Shown here piece after piece: positions 56,064 through 64,000 of a stretch of DNA of 64,000 nucleotides. A program made the position numbers and the translations under genes. Source of the stretch: Opisthorchis felineus (lineage: Eukaryota > Platyhelminthes > Trematoda > Opisthorchiida > Opisthorchiidae). Under the pieces are notes generated by a model. It saw only the letters and a program-made list of their open reading frames with translations. It searched no databases and had not been told where the DNA came from. The first letter of the stretch is position 1. Each line of letters opens with the position of its first letter. Location of the stretch: positions 199,786 through 263,785 of the forward strand of contig SJOL01007465.1 in the NCBI GenBank assembly GCA_004794785.1, in the 5' to 3' direction.

Positions 56064-57849
56064 ACCACCTTCCCTCCATTTCACTTCTCTAATATGACCA
56101 CATATGTTTGGGTTTTAGGATCCGCAGTAGAAAAGGAATATTGTACTCCTAAATACGAATAGCAGTGCTTCTTCCTTCATTCTGGAATTTGTTCCGGAGG
56201 CGCAAACACATAAAACTTATCCACTTAGGACGAACAGAAACTAGTCACTGGTTCTGAAAAAGCCGTGGGGACTGCTATAGAATGGTGACAGCTTATTCCG
56301 TAAACATTGCGGTACTACGTAAAGTATGTGCCCGAATGGTTAGAGGGTAACTTGACTTTCAACAGATTTAGCGTGCTGCACAGCACAAGGTTAGTGTACG
56401 AGCCACGCCACATTTGAGAGTCCATTATTGTTGGCGACAGAAAGTTAAGTTACGCTGGAATTCGCCTATCGATTTGAGTGCATTCTCGTGATCTCATTCA
56501 ACAGGAGCGAATCAGGGGTTGAACAGAATCAAACGCGGATCTTTAACAATCTGCCGTCTTTGCTTTTGGAATAGGTGATTAATTTATGTCGCGTCACATA
56601 TCTGTAGGTCAGAAAATTCCGTTGATTCTAAGTGCTTTGAACATCTCTTTTCCTCGGACGGCATTTCTCAAGTAGACCGAAATGAGCAACAGCTGGTAGA
56701 ATAACAAAAACGCTAGCGGCTTCAGTCAGTCGGCTACGAGATCGTTGTGCTATGTCAGCATTTGATATGACGGTACCCCTGTATACTGATGCTTGAAAAA
56801 TGATTTTCCATTAAACAACGCTTTATGCCATTATTCCCATGTTATCTGACATCGATCACACAAAGTGCTGTCCAGAAACTGGACAATCAGTGAAGTGGAC
56901 TTGCAGTATAGTCCATCTAAATGTAATCTTGGTGGTCTGACCCCATAACCCACTTAATGCGTGGATGTCACAGCGGAACCTGCAAATGATTGCAGTGAGC
57001 AATCAACCGTGATGTCACAACCAGCATCACCATCAATCTTCAATTTGGGTATGACCTCAGGATGGATTATAAAGTTCTTAACATGATCCTGTTTAAAATT
57101 CGAATGGATCTCCTCCACTTTTTAGCTGCTTTCCATCCTTCGGTTTTTTCTGTCACGGCAAAAAAAGACTAAGCAGGTTATGCGTGTGCTAAATTTCTAA
57201 CAAAAAGAGAAAAAAGTTGTTTGATACAAGAGGAAAACGCGGACGCCCTCCAATTAAACAGTGCTCATTATATTTGAAAATTTCCACCTGATAAACTTTG
57301 GAGAATACATAGGAATTGCTTACATGATATCGATTCTTTGTCTGTCATCTCATGCATGCATTTTGTGTTTACATCTTGTCTAAAAGTGAAGTACGTTGTT
57401 ACTTTATTGCGTATAGAAGCCAATCCCAGTACGGGTTCACATTAGATCCACCTTTAATCTTCTGCGATGTCACCCGTTTTGAGGTACACACTTTTCGCTA
57501 CTAATGATTAGCGCAAATGCTGATTTCTAGCCGAAAGACAACTGTTGTTTCTTTGTGGGAATCAAGGCTGAATCAGGATGAATTTCCAGCGCCCCCACAG
57601 CTACTTGACCAAACACAGTCCACTCAGCACCGCCTCAAGGTCGTTCCGCTCAGTATGCGATTGGTGGCCCCTACTTCCTTGTGTCCAACTGTTGCGCGGC
57701 TCCCACGCCGTTTGACATGTGACTTTACGCGGCAAGTCGAACAAGTTGAACTGTGAATTTCCGTGGAATGGTGTGTGCAGCATCAGACTGCAGTGTGATC
57801 GGACGATCTTGAATTAAACGTAGGTCGAACCCGGAAACCTAAAGCCGAT
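56064..57849. other. stretch without a supported gene
   Basis: A tRNA-like relic (GTGCCCGAATGGTTAGAGGG, about 56329-56420) may be a SINE head. The 57517-57783 frames are open on both strands without splice support. Confidence 0.35.
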
Positions 57850-58130
57850 CCTCAGACGACTACCGGAAATACCTAGAAAACCAGTGAACGCCTGCAGAAT
57901 GCTTCCACATGAAATTGAGAAAACCCAAGATCACCTTAAACTATCAATATTTCGATGAAATCTGTTGGAATCGTCTGTTGCGGCAAGCATTTTAATCTCA
58001 TTAGCGCTGGTTTGATACAGTGTCCCGAGAAGTTTCTGGCTACCCTTGAGGTGCGTATTTGTGTAATTTCTATGTTCTGTTTCCGATAACCTGATCAAAT
58101 CGTCCGCAAAGAACATGGATTTCGACTTTG
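57850..58130 (-). mobile_element. non-LTR RT fragment with FADD box, minus
   Basis: The minus-strand translation contains MFFADDLIRLSETEHRNYTN followed by a region consistent with the RT palm after motif C (YQTSANEIKMLAATDD). F-A-D-D is the catalytic box of non-LTR reverse transcriptases. No other RT motifs remain. Confidence 0.55.
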
Positions 58131-58252
58131 TTTCACCAGCCTTTTTATCTTCACAGGAACAGTGAATTTATCGTTATGTGAATTGGTACGAAACATTGAT
58201 ACTACCATCCTGGAGTTGTGATGCCTACACACCTCTACGTTATGAAGTGCAG

Positions 58253-59050
58253 GTGCTTACGCATTGTGGTTGCTCTGAACAGTGGAGTGTGATGCATCGG
58301 ATTCTTAATTCTCCAGCACTGGATTTTGACGGCCCCACATTAGAATACACGATCCATCATGATCATGAAAATCCTTTGGAACCTGTGTAAGATTTACTTA
58401 GATAAGTCTTGAAAACGAGAGCTCACCCTGCTTTACGCCGTCGGTCCGAAGTGGTCACCTCCGGCATCGAAACCTCAGTGGGATTACAAATAAACTACTT
58501 ACTACGTTTAAGTAGCTAAAGTAGTGAACCAAACTTGTTGAATGTCTTGTGCTCGAATCGATTGCTCTGGAGATTTTTCCTTATATTCAAATCGATGGCT
58601 CTCAACAAGTGGTCACGTTGAAGCAGTGAAATGGTGTTTTCTTGTTATAAAACTTTTTTGAGTAACAGTAAGCAAACGCCATACCTCCAATGGGCGTTGT
58701 TTAGCTGCGAACATAGGCGGCGCTCCGGCGCTGAACATCTGAGGTCGAATTCGGTTTAATCGTCGAGCAAGTTGTGTTAGAAAAATGAAATTTGAAACTG
58801 TCAGTAAGAACGCATTTTTCAATTGGATGTGTTTGTTAATTCACCTCAACAGACCATCGTCCACAGAAGAGCCTCGAAGCCTGCAGCCACATATCATGCT
58901 TAAAAGTCATAACATGGAAAAAATCCTAGTTTCAGGAAGATTTACTTGTGTTGTTCCCGAATGATCGACAAAGCTAAATATTTTATAAGGAACCACCTGA
59001 AGATCTCATTTTTGAGAAGGAAACATACCATGGATGAACCACGTGAGCAG
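58253..59050 (+). CDS. candidate pair of internal exons, unknown product
   Basis: Exon 58253-58386 (acceptor GAAGTGCAG, donor GTAAGA, ends with two spare bases) and exon 58936-59050 (acceptor CTAGTTTCAG, donor GTACGT, starts with one base) fit in phase. The joined frame gives 83 residues: Cys-containing start (THCGCSEQW), acidic/His-rich middle (EYTIHHDHENPLEP), then a basic segment (YFIRNHLKISFLRRKHT). Flanking exons are unknown, though 61664-61961 could belong to the same gene. No family is assigned. Confidence 0.35.
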
Positions 59051-59339
59051 GTACGTTTTCCAGTAAATCGTTCGAAAATATAAAATCATAGTACGAACTT
59101 ATCAGCTGGAAATCAAGTCCGCCAACAAGATAAATCTAAATTCTAATAGAATAAGGCTGTTAACCTTAGTGAGCTTAACCAGTTGTACAGAGCTCCGTTC
59201 TTTTAATTTGTGGTGCTGCTATACTCATTCCATGTTTCTGCTTTTCGCATTTTTCAGGCTGTCTTAATTCCTTTCTAATTCAATCCAGACACCTTGTCTT
59301 ATATATGCTAAAGTCATATAATACCAGTTAAAGCGAAAA

Positions 59340-59960
59340 TCAACTGGAAATGGTCTGACGCTGAGCGACTGACCTTCGTATCCAGCTGATTTCAACGCTG
59401 GATCCGAGAGGTCACGTGATTGGGTACCAATCAATCACCGGTCGAAATTGTGCCACGTCCACCATCGGAGAGCGTGCGCTCCTGCTGACTGCGTTTTGCC
59501 TGTTTGCCCTTTTGTCTGTTCATTAATGACTGTTTAGTCATCTCCTAACAGTCTGACGGTCACCACGAGTCTATTACGTTCTCTGCTACCTCTGTGTACC
59601 TATGTTTTTTCTTAAATTCTGTTACTAATACCTCGTTATTGCTACCCAGTTTCTCACAGAGACGGCTCATATCTACGTTCTACAGCCTCGGGAATTTCCG
59701 CTGTTCGCTACTACCATTCGTAATTTTTTTATATTTGTGGTACAACTGGACTGAATAGTTTTAGAACCAAACCCATGGTTCTTATTGTTCTGTTGTTTTT
59801 CGGAGTCCTATTGTTTGCGTCAATCCTGCTGTCCTAACTGCCCAGTATCTGCAATACAGATTTCCCCATCGCCCACATTCCTAAGTTCTGGTCTGCGTGA
59901 CGTCTAATAGCGACCACATCCTTCCCTTTGGATTCCGTCATGCTGTTCAGGATCCCACCT
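59340..59960 (+). mobile_element. LINE 3' UTR-like copy
   Basis: It shares GCGCTCCTGCTGACT and the following pattern (TGTTCATTAATGACTGTTTA, then TTTTAGAACCAAACCC) with the 3' part of the element at 62.7-63.1 kb. It is probably a 5'-truncated copy of the same family. The hydrophobic mini-frame at 59775 lies inside it and is not taken as a gene. Confidence 0.45.
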
Positions 59961-60984
59961 TAACAATGAGTATAGGTACTTTTGCAATACACAGAATTAT
60001 CATGTAAGTGAGTAAGTAACTGAGCCCCTAAAACACTCATAAACGATGCAATATAAAATAAGACCCCAAGAGATCCTGTTAGACTCGTAGTGATTTCCAT
60101 TCATAGATGACATCATTGCGACCGACGATAACCGTTCTCCCAGGCGGATATGACTGGCTTCGGTCTGTTTGACCAAGAAAAGTGTGAAACTGTTTTCTGA
60201 TGTACCCGATGTACCCGGAGATGTTTGCTTGGTTGTTTGTTCATTTTCGGCTACCTTTGTACTTTTCTGATTGCCCAAATCTCAGTCCTTATGTGCTAAA
60301 TTGGAGTGAACGAGAAACTTTGCACGTACTGCATGATACTGATTATCATTGCATCGCTACTATGCATTTCATTCATCTTTATTGACAGCATCTTCCGAAA
60401 TCCGCTGGGTTAATTTACATCATGCAATAATAATGATAATTATGAGAGTAATACCGAGATAGACCATGGTTAGAAAATGCCAAAAAGCCCTTCCTGGAAG
60501 TTTGACTTTTCTTCAGAGGTTCCATGACAAAAAACAAGCAACAAGCAATATCTTGAAGATGGTATTAGAAGGCTAGAGAAGAAATATCGGCTTGGATATA
60601 TGTCCTCATTATTACCATCATGCCAATAGCGATCTGTTTGTTCCTGTACGTGTGCTGCCGGGCGAAGCTGGGTCCGAACTGCTTCCCGACCTGTGGTTGC
60701 TAATCGGCGGTCCAGAGAGAGGTTAACGTCTCACTCTTCCTAGTCACAGCGCTTGTAATCTAATCCCCCTTGGAATCTCATGCAGATGTGGAAATCGCTA
60801 CCTGTATTCGTGGTTTATACGGACGACGACAGTGTATGAACGTTTTGAGGGCTTGGGGTGTTAGTCTCATCTGGACCACCGGTCAGTCGAACCAAACGAG
60901 GAGTTGGGGCTCAAACGGGTTATTCAATTTGTTTTTCACCAACTGAATGCTCAATACGGAAAAAAGCATAACATAATTTTCTCG

Positions 60985-61310
60985 ACTTAACGCTGCTTAC
61001 AAGGCTGATAAATACCCTTTCACAGCCCGGTTTCGCTCCCGGTGAGGCGTAGTCACCGATTTTTCAACAGCTTTGCTCCACATCTGAACACTAAATTGTA
61101 CCTTAGTGTAGTAGTGGGCTGAAGAAGATCTTCGATTAGCCCCCATAAGTAGTGTGACGCAAGTAAAATTACTCCGATACCTTGAATGTTGCTCTAACTG
61201 AAGAACTGACAGGAAGCAGCTTTTAAGCAGCACATTATGTTGAAGACTATTACAGGCGAGAGATTTAGCTGAGATTCGTCTCAGTCTTTCGTGAACGCCA
61301 ATGTAGTTTT
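60985..61310 (+). repeat. fold-back family B, decayed copy
   Basis: The left outer arm is near CTTACAAGGCTGATAAATAC and CCGGTTTCGCTCCCGGTGAG. The inner right arm AGGCGAGAGATTTAGCTGAG ATTCGTCTCAGTC lies at about 61253-61290. Confidence 0.5.
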
Positions 61311-61663
61311 AAAATGCGTGTTCTTCTGCACAAGATTCCTTAAGGATCAGCCCAGGCAATCTGATGAAACCTACAAGAAAACAGTCCTATGATCATGACC
61401 ATCGTTTCTGCTTTGGTTTTTCTCCGTAAACACAGCAGAATATGGATTGGAATGCTTCCCTTCTGACCTTCTAAAGTAAATTAATTCCGTCAGAACACGT
61501 GGCATATCTTGGTGAATAGCCAGCAATTTCCTGAGTTCACACGTGGCTGATGTTCAGTGAACAGTAAAGGTATTGCATTTTTAACACTGTTTTTATAATT
61601 AGGGTTCTAATTCTAATTCATTCTGTACAGGAACCAAAATGTTCAAACTTTACGTTGTTTTAG

Positions 61664-61961
61664 GCTATTGCAAACCCTTGTTTTTTCTTCGAATTACACT
61701 ATCGTTCCTGTTCTCTTTTTCTACCCAGTACGACCTTTGATAGGTGATTTATACGACGGACACTCAATTGCTTGCTTACGTCTCGCACTCATTGCCACCG
61801 GCTCTACGTATATCTGCTCATCACTGTTTATGTTTGTTGCCGTTTTGACTGGATACCTTTGTAGGGGGAAGTCTTTTTCGTCTGGAATTGAACTTCTACG
61901 GTCAGGTGGAGCCCAGGCCGCTATGAGCTCCGTGACCAAGTTCACTCCACTCTGTCTGTGA
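61664..61961 (+). CDS. possible terminal exon of a multi-pass membrane protein
   Basis: After the acceptor TACGTTGTTTTAG, one base plus 99 codons run to TGA. Two hydrophobic segments are visible (about TIVPVLFFYPV and LRLALIATGSTYICSSLFMF VAVLTGYL), with R-P-L-I-G-D-L-Y-D between them. The polar tail has no motif. The layout (P-x-x-G-D/D loop before a last helix) is reminiscent of the end of major-facilitator transporters, but this is a loose impression. A T-rich strand inflates hydrophobic codons, so chance remains possible. Confidence 0.32.
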
Positions 61962-62049
61962 CCCAGGTCATTTTACCCAGGATGTGTCTAAGGTCACTCC
62001 ACTCTGGATCCGTGTTTCTTTATGTCCGGCCGTGGCGCGGTTTGCACAC

Positions 62050-63150
62050 ACTATAAATGAGACAGTATGGCGCGGAAGACCTTAGGAGGCCCTCGGTGCT
62101 TGACCATCGGGGCCTCCAAAGCTTTGTGCGGGTCTGGTGGGAAAATCAGATCAGTAATACTGAGGCAGGTCAGACGGTCTTTTTGGAAACTTACCTCTCC
62201 CTTGATAGGTCAGCTGGTCACATTCCACAGGCTACACCATGTGCTTCGTATGCTAGAGGACTGTTTGCTTCGAAGAGCCTTGTACCAGATGGAGACGATC
62301 CATGACTTGACAATGAAGCATGAAAGCGATTACCAATCAACTTAGCCACTTTGGTAACTGCCGTCTCCCCGGATGGGGACCACGAGACAAGACAAGCCAA
62401 TGGTCAGTGACCCCGACAGATATTATTGAGTCACGCAGCCGGTGTCGCTATTGCACCAAAGCTATCGTCTTCGCTGTGCAGCCCTCACTCCCTGCCATAG
62501 TGGAAAAACTCACCGAACTCACTGGGCCATCTCCTCCAACGCGCGGTTGTCATTCCTTTATTTTCCTCGGTGGACGAAGCTGTAGCTACTAGAAGCACTG
62601 CACTCCGGTGCTCTGTTTCTAGCAGAAAAACTGAACTGACTGAACTGAACGGCACGGTATGGCACGCACTTGGAACTGCGACGTTTTGCAGCGCGGTGCG
62701 CTCCTGCTGACTACCGGCTGTAAGTAGCACTTTTGTAAGTTCGATATGTTTGTGTTCATTCATGAATGTTCAGTTGTTTCCCCCTAATAGCCTAAAGGCC
62801 TTCAAGGACCTTTTCCGTCCTCTTCTCTCCCTGCATACCGTTTTGTTTGTTCCATAAGTCCATTTATTGAACCGACCTATTACTTCGGTTGCCATGCAAA
62901 TCGCCACAGCGACTGTTATACTGTTCTCCACAGCCCTCCTAATTGCCATATTTTACTCACAATGATCGTATATTCTTATTTATCCTGTACCTAATAGGGC
63001 ATGTTTTAGAACCAGACTCCTACTACCCCATTTGCTGTTTGTCACATTCCTGTTGTCTGTATCAGTGCCAATTACCAGCCAATGTCCCAAGTACGAATAA
63101 CCTACCGTTCTTCTTTCCAACTTCGGGTCTTCCTGAGGTCGAATAGCAGC
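62050..63150 (+). mobile_element. decayed LINE, RT ORF C-terminus plus 3' UTR
   Basis: Frameshifted pieces in order: SVLDHRGLQSFVRVWWENQI SN, then RLHHVLRMLEDCLLRRAL, then HFGNCRLPGWGPRDKTSQW (62350-62405). These match the conserved tail of fluke RTE-type reverse transcriptase ORFs. From about 62480 the sequence is 3' UTR-like and shares GCGCTCCTGCTGACT and later blocks with 59340-59960. Confidence 0.7.
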
Positions 63151-63639
63151 GGAAGCCGGTAGGTTCTGTGGAATCCACAATTCCTCTTAACTACTTTGTA
63201 CTGCTGTAACCATCCACATGGTAATCGCGTGCGGAATGCAGTCGCCATCTGCCCAACGCCACATCACCGAGCTTGTATCTGGGTTCACTGAAACGTCAGC
63301 TTTCGGAACACCGATATTCATTCAGCTGTTGATCTGCACCAAGGAAGAGTAGCACACAAAGGGATAGAACCTTCGAACAATTATTTCCTCTGTACCTATG
63401 TTGCTTTGCTTTCCTGGGACTCCTGACCATGTTAGTCCGTACGAATCGGCCAGGTCCCTTGCAACCAGTGATGTCCATCTAATTTGTCCGTAGACACTTC
63501 TGCACGTCGCCGTACCAAAACATGGTGTACACTTCATCTGTGAGGAGCTGTCACTTTTGCCTCAAGTAAGAGGCGTTTTTTTCGGTTACCCTGCTGAGAG
63601 AGAGTGTGCATGTTTGACGAATTCCATCCATTTTAAGTT
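63151..63639. other. stretch without a supported gene
   Basis: Minus-strand frames at 63478-63296 and 63537-63322 overlap in different frames and lack splice support. The sequence may still belong to an old retroelement. Confidence 0.3.
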
Positions 63640-63765
63640 TAACTAGAAAATAAGATTGACTGCATCTGCCTGGTGAGCTCCAAGAAGGAGGAAACTGATC
63701 TTGGGCTGTCGCAGAGTTTCCAACAACCTTATGAGTAGTATGTTACGCATGAACAATGTGCATCA
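63640..63765 (-). repeat. fold-back family B, right arm
   Basis: GCCTGGTGAGCTCCAAGAAG, TCTTGGGCTGTCGCAGAGTT and CAACAACCTTATGAGTAGTA are the inverted outer-arm sequence. Confidence 0.65.
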
Positions 63766-64000
63766 TCACACAGGTAAAGAGAATGTGTTTCAAATGGTGA
63801 CCTTACTGATGGGCCGGAATCGTTAAACTTCCGTAGTGACTTCATCAAAACAGTGGCCGCTTATCATTGGAAGAGACACTTATGTGCTGACGGGTGCAGA
63901 TAAACAACGAGAGTCAGCTGCATGATGCGTAAAAATGATACGGACATTCAGCGAACACTTCAAACCAGACACCGTTAAATTCTGTTTTTTGTGGTATTGT

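Noticed and set aside
59775..59837. Hydrophobic 20-residue frame MVLIVLLFFGVLLFASILLS
   Set aside because: No donor follows, it ends in a stop, and it lies in T-rich LINE 3' UTR sequence. A similar accidental frame occurs at 62894.

Overview
The window is eukaryotic DNA. There are no operons or ribosome-binding sites, the longest open frame is about 134 codons, and the supported coding sequence is in short exons bounded by GT..AG introns. The gene content (saposin-like secreted proteins, very small exons) and the repeats (non-LTR reverse transcriptase tails, tRNA-headed SINEs, a Merlin-type transposon) point to a parasitic flatworm, most likely a liver-fluke-like digenean. The species cannot be fixed from the sequence alone.

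The main biological content is a dispersed family of four saposin-like (SAPLIP) genes, called here SAP-A to SAP-D. SAP-A (2444-1084, minus), SAP-B (9525-10476), SAP-C (20667-21671) and SAP-D (34348-35584) each have a signal-peptide exon, a tiny exon, an exon with Cys1-Cys3, an exon with Cys4-Cys5 and a last coding exon of 18-21 nt. In A, B and C the inner exons are exactly 22, 125 and 78 nt although the proteins differ widely. In those three the 22-nt micro-exon encodes an R-x-R-R basic motif just before the first cysteine, so it appears to carry a proprotein-convertase site. SAP-D has a 7-nt exon of the same phase and no such site. SAP-C has lost the sixth cysteine.

Between and beyond these genes I found several lower-confidence small genes or terminal exons with matching splice phases: 15608-15317 (minus), 27749-27330 (minus), 36062-35850 (minus), 42329-42043 (minus, a 66-residue secreted peptide), 47875-48121, 51200-51764, 55536-55172 (minus, 41-nt intron), 55782-56063 and 58253-61961.

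The rest is repeat-rich intergenic or intronic DNA. It holds an internally deleted Merlin transposon (6451-7150), several decayed non-LTR retrotransposons (10870-11760, 24730-25745 and 57850-58130 on minus; 16150-16305, 16960-17115, 17985-18340, 59340-59960 and 62050-63150 on plus), a Ty3/gypsy-like remnant (26770-27130), a tRNA-headed SINE family (family A), a long-inverted-repeat fold-back family (family B), a short fold-back family (family C), one minisatellite and several microsatellites.

No annotation was computed. All exon models come from reading splice signals, phase and protein pattern by eye, and none has transcript support here.
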